Assembly (NCBI GenBank): GCA_049614485.1
Contig: JBMZDR010000010.1
Location: forward strand, 1-64,000
DNA length: 64,000 bases
Direction of reading: 5' to 3'
Source: GCA-2733415 sp049614485
Lineage (GTDB): Bacteria > Bacteroidota > Bacteroidia > Flavobacteriales > Flavobacteriaceae
In this document: piece after piece, positions 1 through 7,638 of the stretch
Layout: each line of letters begins with the position of its first letter
Numbering within the stretch: the stretch's first letter is position 1
Position numbers and translations under genes: made by a program
Notes under the pieces: model-generated
The model's database searches: none
What the model saw: only the letters and a program-made list of their open reading frames with translations
What the model was told of the DNA's origin: nothing

Positions 1-2812
1 CTATGGTTAACATCACCAAACCAACTGTTAATGCCATTTCATTAATTACAGTTAATTCTTTAATATTCAAATCCATTTTCACCTTATTATCCTTTGTTGT
101 GAACAACATTAGCAATAACGTAACAATTCCTAAGATAGCTCCTAAGGTAAATGGCCCATAACTCGCCACAATAATTGCCACGTGAATCATCAACCAATAA
201 CTATCTAATACCGGCTGTAAATTACCAATAGCAGGGTCTATAAAACTTAAATTAGAAACCCATAACAACATGGCGGTTACAAAAGCAGTAGCAGCAATAG
301 TTAAATCAGATTTTTTCCCAAATATTAACCCAAATAACATTGTTGCCCATGATACGTATATAATAGACTCATAGGCATCACTCCATGGCGCATGACCAGA
401 AATATACCAACGTGCAATTAACCCTGCTGTATGTATAATAAAACACAATACAATAATGCTTTTTAAAGCTAAAACTGTTCCTCTAACAAATTTATTATCA
501 GAGAATATTTGCGCTATTAAAAAAATGAATAATACTGCCCCGAATACAAAGTAACTGTATTGTAAATTTTTAAAGACATTAGATTTATTATACATTAACT
601 CGGCTTTAATTTTACTGTCAGAAGGCATAATATCTGCACTGTACTTCTTTTGTAAAACCTTAAACCCTTCCAATAACTTATCCGCAGAGCTGTAATCACC
701 AGTCTCCTTACCTTTCATTAAGGCACTAATATATGCTGGCAACAAGTTTCTAATGTTCGTATTCATTTCTGCAGTTCCATAATCAACCTCTCCTAACTCT
801 GGATACGACACCCATTTGTTATTTGAATCATTCGGTATTGGAAAAATCTTTAAGACACTACCCATTAATGCCTCAGAGAACAATTGTTCTTGTTGGTAAA
901 TTTTGGTAATATCCTTTTGAAATTTATTTGGATTAAAAGCCTTAGTTGCCGCTTCTAATTGCTCATTTGATATTTTATGTTGACCTTTTGAATCAAAGAA
1001 ATCTGATAACGCTACATATTTAACATCTGAAGCAATATTTAATATTTTTCTAATACTATCATTACCTCTTTTTAATTTAATAACAGGCACATCAAACCAC
1101 AAACGGCTATTTTGTACCATAGATAAAAATACCTGATTAGGATCTAAACCTTCATACGTATCTTTTTCTGATAACTTCCTTAACAATTCTGACGAATACG
1201 TATTTAAAGGTTTCATACGACCTCCAAAATCTTGAATTACTAAGGCTCCAAATTTAGCAGCTGCCTCCTTTGAAAAAGCGCGTTCATGTAAAATAGAATC
1301 AACTTTACGTTTTTCTAACTTTGTGTGTTCTTGAGAAAACCCAACCGTAGTTGTTAATAGTATTAATACGGTTAGTAAATTTTTCTTTTCTTTAATTTTT
1401 TGTAATTGTTTTCTTAAATCGGAAAAACGCGTGTTCTTTAAAAATATAATTGCCAACATTGCAGCAAATAATAAGCCGTATCCTAAATAAGAAATCCAAG
1501 TTCCCCAGAAATCATGATTTACCGATAATATCGTTCCTTTTTCATCAGGGTCAAATTGAGCTTGAAAAAACTTATACCCTTTATAATCTAAAATATTATT
1601 CATATAAATATCATAGTCAAAAGAATTATCACCATCTTGAACCGTAACTTTAGATTTAAATGATTTAAATGCTTTCATATTTCCTGGGAATTTATCTGCA
1701 ATAAAATCATTTAAGTGAATTGAAAATGGCAACTGAATTTCTTTAGAACCGTAACTTAAATGAAAGTCTAAGCCTCCTACTTTAAGAGATTTCATAGGGT
1801 TTACAGACCCCTTCCCCCCTAACAAGGTCACATGTTTCGTTTCATTATTAGCTGTAATTTCTAATTCTAAAGCATCTTGAGCTTGTTTAGTTCCTTTGTC
1901 AGAAGCTTTCATTTTAACAATTTCGTATTTCCCTCTCATTACAGGTTCAGGTAATACAAACTGTGTTTCGCCTAAATCATATAGCGACCTAAACTTTAAT
2001 GGCTGTACACTATCTTTAACCACAGGTGTTTTTTGCTGATCTGCCATACGCATCACTGTTCCGTCAAATGGTGATGATATTGTTGGGTTTTCAGGGTCTG
2101 CATCTGAAATGTTTATCGCCCCTGTAGTTGGTTTATTAAAAGCGAATAATATGTTGTGAATATTCTCTACGGTTCCTTCTTCAATGAAGTGGTCATGACG
2201 TGTACCGCCACTTGCTTCTACCAATTTAACGTATCTGTTTCCTAACGGATCTTCAACTAATTCATTTACAGCATCGTCAATATAACTAACATATTTAATT
2301 TCAACAGGTGTGTTATTGTAGTCTGTGTTAATTTGAAAGTCATTTGATAATTTTTCTGACAACATCAATTCTCTACTTAGAGCCCTACGTTGTAATGCGC
2401 CATCAACCTCAAAATCACCATCAATAAATGCTTTTAAATACACTTTTTCAGATAACATCTTGTCACTACTAGCGCCTTCTCTAATTGGCATAACCCCCTC
2501 ATAACCAATATAACGGGTAACAAAAGCACCAAGTAGTATAAATACAAATGCTAAGTGCAGTGTAAGGGTTGCTAATTTTTCTTTTCTTAGTAATTTGTAT
2601 CGGAAAATATTTCCTGCAAAATTTACCATAAAAAGTCCCATAATTGCTTCAAACCACCACGTGTTATATACTAATGATCTTGAGTATGGGGTTGGAGAAG
2701 TTTCTGCTCCCATGTCTAAAAACGTTCCAACAGCCATTGCTACTGCAAAAGCTATAAACAAAACGGCCATTAAACGTGTGGAAAATATAATTTGGGCTAG
2801 TTTAGATTTCAT
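1..2812 (-). CDS. ccsA: Fused cytochrome c biogenesis protein CcsBA (ResB/CcsA), 3' end outside window
   Basis: The reading frame runs open from an ATG at 2812 to the left edge, giving about 937 residues without a stop, so the C-terminus is missing. The N-terminus has closely spaced membrane segments (MAVLFIAFAVAMAVGTFLD, then a second pair), followed by a long soluble ResB-like periplasmic stretch. The part near the left edge is CcsA-like, with the stretch HTAGLIARWYISGHAPW and several membrane segments. In this family the N-terminal half (ResB/CcsB) and C-terminal half (CcsA) together export heme and attach it to CxxCH cytochromes c outside the inner membrane (system II). The fusion is usual in Bacteroidota. 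The WxWD heme-handling motif would lie beyond the edge. It sits downstream of a hemoglobin gene and has its own promoter. Confidence 0.93.
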   Translation of the reverse strand, partial: MKSKLAQIIFSTRLMAVLFIAFAVAMAVGTFLDMGAETSPTPYSRSLVYNTWWFEAIMGLFMVNFAGNIFRYKLLRKEKLATLTLHLAFVFILLGAFVTRYIGYEGVMPIREGASSDKMLSEKVYLKAFIDGDFEVDGALQRRALSRELMLSEKLSNDFQINTDYNNTPVEIKYVSYIDDAVNELVEDPLGNRYVKLVEASGGTRHDHFIEEGTVENIHNILFAFNKPTTGAINISDADPENPTISSPFDGTVMRMADQQKTPVVKDSVQPLKFRSLYDLGETQFVLPEPVMRGKYEIVKMKASDKGTKQAQDALELEITANNETKHVTLLGGKGSVNPMKSLKVGGLDFHLSYGSKEIQLPFSIHLNDFIADKFPGNMKAFKSFKSKVTVQDGDNSFDYDIYMNNILDYKGYKFFQAQFDPDEKGTILSVNHDFWGTWISYLGYGLLFAAMLAIIFLKNTRFSDLRKQLQKIKEKKNLLTVLILLTTTVGFSQEHTKLEKRKVDSILHERAFSKEAAAKFGALVIQDFGGRMKPLNTYSSELLRKLSEKDTYEGLDPNQVFLSMVQNSRLWFDVPVIKLKRGNDSIRKILNIASDVKYVALSDFFDSKGQHKISNEQLEAATKAFNPNKFQKDITKIYQQEQLFSEALMGSVLKIFPIPNDSNNKWVSYPELGEVDYGTAEMNTNIRNLLPAYISALMKGKETGDYSSADKLLEGFKVLQKKYSADIMPSDSKIKAELMYNKSNVFKNLQYSYFVFGAVLFIFLIAQIFSDNKFVRGTVLALKSIIVLCFIIHTAGLIARWYISGHAPWSDAYESIIYVSWATMLFGLIFGKKSDLTIAATAFVTAMLLWVSNLSFIDPAIGNLQPVLDSYWLMIHVAIIVASYGPFTLGAILGIVTLLLMLFTTKDNKVKMDLNIKELTVINEMALTVGLVMLTI

Positions 2813-2839
2813 TATAAAGTACGGTTAAAATAATGCGTA

Positions 2840-2866
2840 CAAAAATACATTAAATATTTAATGTAT
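2840..2866 (-). promoter_or_regulatory. ccsBA promoter with overlapping 22-bp palindrome
   Basis: Read on the minus strand, positions 2847-2840 spell TATTTTTG, a perfect TAnnTTTG -7 element about 28 bases before the ccsBA ATG. Positions 2845-2866 form a perfect 22-base palindrome (half-site ATACATTAAAT). It overlaps the upstream end of the -7 element and fills the spacer toward -33. That is a classic operator position for a repressor. The regulator is unknown. Confidence 0.55.
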
Positions 2867-2902
2867 ATAAAATATTAACATTTAATAAAGAGTCTGGTTT
2901 GT

Positions 2903-3289
2903 TTATTTATTCTGCCTTGAACGAAAGATTTCCATAAACATAAAACTGGCAATATTTCTTGCTCTATCTTTAGCCAAATCTGCTAAATGCCCTTGAAATA
3001 ATTCATCAATTGTTCCCAACCAAAACTGTAACCATAAACCAAATAAATCATTGGATAGTTGATTGTTATTATTTTCATCAACTTCAACATGTTTCTTTAG
3101 CGGATTACCCGAAAATACATTTTTCCTGAACAACTGACTTTCCCAAAAATTAGTCAAATGAATTAAATGAGAATCCCAGTCATCTATAGCCCTGTTAAAT
3201 ATTGGCCCCAACTCATCATTTGCTCTAATTTTTGTGTAAAACGTATTAACCAATAAGGCCACATCGTCTCTATTTTCAATATCATTCAT
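2903..3289 (-). CDS. Group III truncated hemoglobin
   Basis: A 128-residue globin-like protein. The pattern VNTFYTKIRANDELGPIF near residues 14-31, then DWDSHLIHLTNFWES (38-51), then GNPLKKH (61-67) matches group III truncated hemoglobins; the H of KKH is the likely proximal heme ligand. Length fits the family. Members bind heme and O2 or NO in the cytoplasm, but their physiological role is poorly defined. The gene follows a small membrane protein gene by 16 bases and precedes ccsBA by about 90 bases, all on the minus strand. A divergent Crp/Fnr-type regulator next door suggests oxygen or nitrogen-oxide control, which is inference. Confidence 0.88.
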   Translation of the reverse strand: MNDIENRDDVALLVNTFYTKIRANDELGPIFNRAIDDWDSHLIHLTNFWESQLFRKNVFSGNPLKKHVEVDENNNNQLSNDLFGLWLQFWLGTIDELFQGHLADLAKDRARNIASFMFMEIFRSRQNK

Positions 3290-3305
3290 AGTCTTTAAAA
3301 TCTCT

Positions 3306-3584
3306 TTAAAGCAAGTTAATAATTATCAATGAAATATTAATTAGCAAAGTTGCTATTAACATATTAAATACAATCTTAGTTCTGGCTTGCCCTAAAATTG
3401 CTGCATTATACGCCATAGATGCAGAAATACATAATGCGAGCTCAAAAATTGTTGTACCAGAATTATCCATTAACAAATACATCACTGCAGCAGACCCTAT
3501 TGCGGTTTGTAAAATAATTGTAATTGGTATCATCATTAAATACCCTTCTTCAAATTCTTTTAATGCTTGTTTATACGTTTCCAT
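3306..3584 (-). CDS. Small three-span membrane protein, unknown function
   Basis: A 92-residue protein with three predicted hydrophobic segments (about residues 16-38, 44-62 and 70-92) and a short charged N-terminus (METYKQALKEFEEGYL). I do not recognise a named family. It is the first gene of the minus-strand group leading to the truncated hemoglobin, 16 bases away, and is divergent from the Crp/Fnr-type regulator with only 76 bases between start codons. Co-regulation with the hemoglobin is likely from position alone. Confidence 0.7.
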   Translation of the reverse strand: METYKQALKEFEEGYLMMIPITIILQTAIGSAAVMYLLMDNSGTTIFELALCISASMAYNAAILGQARTKIVFNMLIATLLINISLIIINLL

Positions 3585-3635
3585 TTTTAATTTTATTTTG
3601 TTTACTGCAAATTTCCAACAATAAATAGTGTATTT

Positions 3636-3653
3636 TTATGACTCAAATCATAA
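3636..3653. promoter_or_regulatory. Crp/Fnr-type operator candidate (TTATGA-N6-TCATAA)
   Basis: A perfect inverted repeat TTATGA-CTCAAA-TCATAA, directly followed by a third half-site TCATAA (3654-3659). The TATGA-N6-TCATA spacing is exactly that of CRP/FNR-family sites (TGTGA-N6-TCACA, TTGAT-N4-ATCAA). It lies in the divergent intergenic region and ends 7 bases before the ATG of the Crp/Fnr-type gene, so it is a good autoregulatory site. Confidence 0.5.
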
Positions 3654-3660
3654 TCATAAC

Positions 3661-4251
3661 ATGATACCAGAACAACTACTACTTACATATGGTGGCCTAT
3701 TAAAAACTTATGAAAAAGATGAAGATATTCTAAAAAAAAACCAATCAGCTAATTTTTTTTACCAAATAAAAACTGGAGCGGTAAAAATGTATAATAATTC
3801 CGAAGACGGAAAAGAGTTTGTACTAGGCTATTTTAATGATGCGCAGAGTTTTGCTGAACCCCCTCTTTTTGGTGATTTTGAATATCCGGCTAATGCATGT
3901 GCAATTGAACAAACTAGCATTTACAAACTTAATAAAACTGCCTTTTTTAAACTTTTAAAAGATCATTTTGACGTGCATTTACAGGTGAATAAAATTTTAT
4001 GCCAACGTATAAAGTACAAATCAATGATCATGTCTGAAATTTCTGTTCACACACCAGAACACCAACTAATTAGCCTGCTGAATTATTTAAAAAAAGATTC
4101 TAATCATAGTACCGGAAAATATGAAATTCTACTAACCAGACAACAGCTTGCAGACTTAACAGGTTTACGTGTAGAAACTGTGATACGCACAATTAAAAAT
4201 TTAGCTACTAAGAAAAAATTAGAAATCATAAATAGAAAAATTTTTATTTAG
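3661..4251 (+). CDS. Crp/Fnr family transcriptional regulator
   Basis: About 196 residues from the ATG at 3661. An in-frame GTG at 3628 would add 11 residues but would place the start inside the operator-like palindrome, so I prefer 3661. The N-terminal two thirds is a cyclic-nucleotide-binding type beta-roll (KTGAVKMYNNSEDGKEFVLG), followed by a dimer helix and a C-terminal winged helix-turn-helix (TRQQLADLTGLRVETVIRTI). No cysteine cluster typical of FNR is apparent, so an effector other than a [4Fe-4S] cluster is likely. It diverges from the membrane protein-hemoglobin pair, its most likely targets. Confidence 0.88.
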   Translation: MIPEQLLLTYGGLLKTYEKDEDILKKNQSANFFYQIKTGAVKMYNNSEDGKEFVLGYFNDAQSFAEPPLFGDFEYPANACAIEQTSIYKLNKTAFFKLLKDHFDVHLQVNKILCQRIKYKSMIMSEISVHTPEHQLISLLNYLKKDSNHSTGKYEILLTRQQLADLTGLRVETVIRTIKNLATKKKLEIINRKIFI

Positions 4252-4275
4252 CCGTACAACCATTATTTTAGCTCT

Positions 4276-5037
4276 ATGATAAAAATTGTGCTTTTAGGTA
4301 CCGGAAATGTTGCCACACATTTATTCAACGCGTTTCAAAACAACGACGATACTGAAGTTATTCAGGTATACAACCGTTCATATAAAAATTTAGACAGATT
4401 TAAAACCGTAAACACAACTACATCCATATCTAAATTAAAAACAGCGGACATTTATATTATTGCTATTGCTGACGATAGTATTACAGAACTTTCAAAAAAA
4501 TTACAGTTCCATAAAAAGTTAGTTGTTCACACATCTGGGTCTATACCAATGCAGGCTATTTCAAACCAAAATAAACGGGGTGTCTTCTATCCGCTACAAA
4601 CATTTTCTGTAAACAAACCTGTAGATTTTAAAACCATTCCTTTATGTGTAGAGGCTGAGTTTAGTGATGATTTGATATTACTAAAACACCTAGCAAATAC
4701 TATTTCAAATTCTGTTTATCAAATTAACTCTATACAACGAAAGGCATTGCACATAGCAGCGGTATTTGTCAATAACTTTACAAACCACCTTTACCAAAAA
4801 GGGGAAGAAATTTGTTTAGAACACAAGGTTCCTTTTGACATTTTAAAACCTTTAATACAAGAAACTGCCTCCAAGATAACACGTTTATCCCCAGAAAAGA
4901 GCCAAACAGGACCGGCTATTAGAAATGACCAAAAAGTGATACAACAACATTTAGGAGATTTACATAGTACAACTCAACAAGAAATTTATAAATTGCTCAC
5001 AAAATCTATACAACAAACACATGGCAACAAGTTATAA
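4276..5037 (+). CDS. Rossmann-fold / DUF2520 domain protein
   Basis: A 253-residue protein starting with the dinucleotide-binding pattern VLLGTGNVATHLFNAF, as in F420-dependent NADP reductase-like and ProC-like proteins. The C-terminal half (from about residue 125) is helical and contains KALHIAAVFVNNFTNHLY, typical of DUF2520. The family is thought to be NAD(P)-dependent but has no established substrate. It overlaps the following kdsC-like gene by 17 bases, so the two are translationally coupled; this pairing is common in Bacteroidota. Confidence 0.85.
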   Translation: MIKIVLLGTGNVATHLFNAFQNNDDTEVIQVYNRSYKNLDRFKTVNTTTSISKLKTADIYIIAIADDSITELSKKLQFHKKLVVHTSGSIPMQAISNQNKRGVFYPLQTFSVNKPVDFKTIPLCVEAEFSDDLILLKHLANTISNSVYQINSIQRKALHIAAVFVNNFTNHLYQKGEEICLEHKVPFDILKPLIQETASKITRLSPEKSQTGPAIRNDQKVIQQHLGDLHSTTQQEIYKLLTKSIQQTHGNKL

Positions 5038-5548
5038 GCAACTCATGAATAACATTACAACATTTATTTTTGATGTTGATGGTGTATTAACCGACGGTAC
5101 AATCATGGTTACCACAAACGGAGAAATGTACCGAAATATGAGTATTAAAGATGGTTATGCGCTGAAAGCTGCAGTTCTAGCAGGTTATAATGTTTGTATT
5201 ATTTCTGGCGGAAGCAATGAAGGTGTTAGAAAACGTTTGGAAGGACTTGGTATAACTGATATTTATTTAGGTGCACATCAAAAAATGTTACAATTTGAAG
5301 AATATTGTATTGCTAAAAACATCAATCCTGACCAGGTATTGTACATGGGTGATGACATTCCTGACTTTCCAGTTATGCAAGAAGTTGGCTTAGCCGCTTG
5401 CCCTCAAGACGCTGCTCCAGAAATTAAAGATATTTCAGAATATATTTCACCTATAAAAGGAGGAAAAGGCTGCGGTAGAGATGTTATAGAACAAGTTATG
5501 CGCGTGCAAGGCAAATGGATGACTCAATTTGAAGCAAAATACGATTAA
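5021..5548 (+). CDS. kdsC: KdsC-type HAD phosphatase (Kdo-8-phosphate phosphatase)
   Basis: A 175-residue HAD-superfamily enzyme. Motif I is FDVDGVLTDG with the two catalytic Asp, motif II includes the Ser of IISGGSNEG, and motif III/IV is GDDIPDFPVM. The lack of a cap domain and the length fit KdsC, which removes phosphate from Kdo-8-P to give Kdo for lipopolysaccharide inner core. The start at 5021 is kept because MATSYKQLMNNITTFIFDVD resembles the usual flavobacterial N-terminus; an ATG at 5045 is possible. It is the second gene of a plus-strand run ending with maf. Confidence 0.87.
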   Translation: MATSYKQLMNNITTFIFDVDGVLTDGTIMVTTNGEMYRNMSIKDGYALKAAVLAGYNVCIISGGSNEGVRKRLEGLGITDIYLGAHQKMLQFEEYCIAKNINPDQVLYMGDDIPDFPVMQEVGLAACPQDAAPEIKDISEYISPIKGGKGCGRDVIEQVMRVQGKWMTQFEAKYD

Positions 5549-5567
5549 TATTTTATAGCCCCCTGAA

Positions 5568-6488
5568 ATGAACCTTCTTAAACTTATCAGATTTAAAAAC
5601 TTATTTATGATTGCGTTTATACAATGCATTATAAAATATGTGTTTTTTGAACTACCTCAATTTAAAAATGCAAACTTAACAACTGCTTTAGATACTTATG
5701 CGTTTACAAGCCTCGTTTTAGCAACCATATGTATCGCCGCTGCTGGCTATATTATTAATGATATTTTTGATGTTGTAACTGATAGTATAAACAAACCTAA
5801 AAAAGTTATTGTTGGCAAACTTATTTCTGAAAGTATGGCTAACAACCTTTTTATGGGGTTTACAGTTGTCGGGATAATTTTTGGAGTTTATGCCACTTGG
5901 GATATTGATAAAAACAGCTATGCTACAATTTTTTTAATTGTATCTGCATTACTTTACTGGTACGCTACCGCATTAAAACAAACTATATTAATAGGCAACA
6001 TTTTAGTTTCTTTTATAGTTGGATTAAGCATCTTAATTGTTGGGGTTTTTGAAATCTCTCCAATGATTACCTCAGATAGTAAAGACGCTTATTTATTCAT
6101 GTTTAAATTTATAGTAGACTATGCAATATTTGCTTTTTTAATAAACCTTGTTAGAGAACTTGTTAAAGACCTGGAAGATATTGACGGAGATTACAAAGCA
6201 GGTTACAACACGCTACCCATAGCAATAGGTAGAGATAGAGCTAATAAAGTAGCCTTTGGTGCGTGTGTGTTAACCATTATGGCAGTAACCTATTATGTAA
6301 TCACCTATTTATTTGAAAATCAGTACTTGCTTATTTATTTTATATTTTTAATAATAGGCCCGTTATCATATTGCGCCATTAAACTATTATCAGCCAAAAC
6401 CAAAGCACAATATTCACAGTTAAGCACAATATTAAAAGTTACAATGGTATTAGGTATGTGCTCAATTCTGCTTTTAAAATTTATATGA
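5568..6488 (+). CDS. UbiA-family prenyltransferase (geranylgeranylglycerol-phosphate type)
   Basis: A 306-residue integral membrane protein with about eight or nine hydrophobic segments. Both Asp-rich prenyl-diphosphate/Mg2+ motifs are visible: NDIFDVVTDSINKPKK (about residues 64-79) and DLEDIDGDYKAGYNTLP (about 201-217). UbiA enzymes move a prenyl chain onto an acceptor in the inner membrane. Bacteroidota homologues in this kdsC-maf neighbourhood are usually annotated as geranylgeranylglycerol-phosphate geranylgeranyltransferase, but the acceptor cannot be told from sequence. It ends one base before maf. Confidence 0.85.
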   Translation: MNLLKLIRFKNLFMIAFIQCIIKYVFFELPQFKNANLTTALDTYAFTSLVLATICIAAAGYIINDIFDVVTDSINKPKKVIVGKLISESMANNLFMGFTVVGIIFGVYATWDIDKNSYATIFLIVSALLYWYATALKQTILIGNILVSFIVGLSILIVGVFEISPMITSDSKDAYLFMFKFIVDYAIFAFLINLVRELVKDLEDIDGDYKAGYNTLPIAIGRDRANKVAFGACVLTIMAVTYYVITYLFENQYLLIYFIFLIIGPLSYCAIKLLSAKTKAQYSQLSTILKVTMVLGMCSILLLKFI

Positions 6489-6489
6489 T

Positions 6490-7077
6490 ATGTTAAAAGA
6501 GAAGTTAAAAAACAAGCATCTGATTTTAGCTTCTGGCTCACCTAGGAGACAACAGTTTTTTAATGATTTAGGTCTTGATTTTGAAATAAGATTAAAAGAC
6601 GTTGAAGAAGTATACCCTCCAAAATTAAAACATTTTGAAATCAGTGATTACTTAGCACAGTTAAAATCCTTACCATTTGAAAATGAGCTAAATGAGAATG
6701 ATATTTTAATTACCAGTGACACAATTGTTTGGCATAATAACAAGGCGCTAGGCAAACCACGTAGTGCACAAGAAGCTTTTGAAATGCTATCTGCCTTGAG
6801 CGGCACTACACATGAAGTTATTACATCTGTATGCTTTAAGACTATTACATTTCAAAAAACAGTTGCTTCAGTTACTAAAGTTACTTTTAAAGCACTTAGC
6901 CCTGAAGAAATAAATTATTATATAAATGAATACACCCCTTTTGACAAAGCAGGTGCCTACGGTATACAAGAATGGATTGGCGCTATTGGCATCACAAAAA
7001 TTGAAGGGGATTACAACACTGTAGTTGGTTTACCTGTACACGTACTTTATAGAGAGCTCTGTAACTTAGCTTTATAA
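6490..7077 (+). CDS. maf: Maf-like nucleotide pyrophosphatase
   Basis: A 195-residue Maf-family protein. It has the N-terminal ILASGSPRRQQFFNDLG, the central TSDTIVW and the C-terminal KAGAYGIQEW motifs, all with the family's conserved residues. Maf proteins hydrolyse non-canonical or pyrimidine nucleoside triphosphates to monophosphates; this pattern resembles the dTTP/UTP type. It is the last gene of the run beginning at the DUF2520 gene. The CCCTTC/GAAGGG hairpin beginning 10 bases after its stop could also terminate this transcript. Confidence 0.9.
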   Translation: MLKEKLKNKHLILASGSPRRQQFFNDLGLDFEIRLKDVEEVYPPKLKHFEISDYLAQLKSLPFENELNENDILITSDTIVWHNNKALGKPRSAQEAFEMLSALSGTTHEVITSVCFKTITFQKTVASVTKVTFKALSPEEINYYINEYTPFDKAGAYGIQEWIGAIGITKIEGDYNTVVGLPVHVLYRELCNLAL

Positions 7078-7080
7078 AAT

Positions 7081-7185
7081 ACAAAACCCTTCTCTGGGTA
7101 AAGAAGGGCTTTGTTAAACTAACCAATATTAAATCTTTCCTGAAAAACAATGTTTTTCTATATGAACAATTATAATACAAAAGTA
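7081..7185 (-). ncRNA. Small RNA candidate, unit 1 of 3 tandem copies
   Basis: Read on the minus strand. A TAnnTTTG promoter element (TACTTTTG, 7185-7178) is followed, from a predicted start near 7172, by a small hairpin (GAAAAAC-ATT-GTTTTTC), then the conserved single-stranded block TTTAATATTGGTTAGTTTAA (7133-7114), then a hairpin of CCCTTC/GAAGGG arms with a C-rich loop, ending in TTTTGT. The RNA would be about 90 nt. No ORF of note is present. The same order of parts recurs in units 2 and 3. The terminator hairpin is the weakest of the three. Transcription is inferred. Confidence 0.6.
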
Positions 7186-7271
7186 CAATCTATTTACATT
7201 GTAAAACCCCAAAGGTTGTAAAGCTCTTAATATCTGTTGTTTACAGCCTGTTTTTCGATGTTATTACATTG

Positions 7272-7371
7272 TAAAAAAAAAAGACCCTTCCGTTTGGGGG
7301 ACGAAAGGGTCATTAAACTAACCAATATTAAAATTTCAATTTATTGAAACAATAATTATAGTTCAAATATA
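7272..7371 (-). ncRNA. Small RNA candidate, unit 2 of 3 tandem copies
   Basis: Minus strand. The -7 element is TATATTTG (7371-7364), with a predicted start near 7357. It is followed by the hairpin TTTCAA-TAAA-TTGAAA, the conserved block TTTTAATATTGGTTAGTTTA (7332-7313), and a strong intrinsic terminator: GACCCTT and CGT arms with one mismatch, a CCCCCAA loop, and a run of ten T. The RNA is about 86 nt. The DNA upstream of the promoter (ACCACAAAAAT and CAACATAT on the minus strand, about 7435-7405) recurs upstream of unit 3, which points to tandem duplication. Confidence 0.65.
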
Positions 7372-7452
7372 TAATTATATTATTTATTTTATTTCTTTAA
7401 AAATCTATATGTTGTGAAAGGGTTAATTTTTGTGGTTTCCAATACATTTCAC

Positions 7453-7548
7453 AAAAAAACCCTTCTATTTGGGGAAAGAAGGGTTTTTTGTAAACTAACC
7501 AATATTAATAATTAACTAAAAAACAAGTTAATTACTAATTCAAATATA
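7453..7548 (-). ncRNA. Small RNA candidate, unit 3 of 3 tandem copies
   Basis: Minus strand. The -7 element is TATATTTG (7548-7541), with a predicted start near 7534. The first hairpin is AATTAACT/AGTTAATT, then comes the conserved block ATTAATATTGGTTAGTTTAC (7509-7490), then a terminator with a perfect 12-bp stem (7489-7478 with 7465-7454) and the loop TTTCCCCAAATA, running into T residues. The RNA is about 82 nt. It lies 90 bases downstream of the glmM-like stop on the same strand, so its terminator could also end any read-through. Confidence 0.65.
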
Positions 7549-7638
7549 CGCACAACTAGAACTTAAAAGAGTAATATGTTGCAACACCCTCTATTTTTGT
7601 GGTTAATGACCAATTATATGTGGTACGCAGTGTATAAA

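Noticed and set aside
1450..1647. ORF on the plus strand inside the ccsBA gene
   Set aside because: It is a shadow of the long minus-strand CcsBA frame, which has clear family motifs across the same bases.
7201..7230. Riboswitch between the small-RNA units
   Set aside because: No downstream gene in a suitable position and no recognisable aptamer core; the stretch is promoter-side DNA of unit 1.
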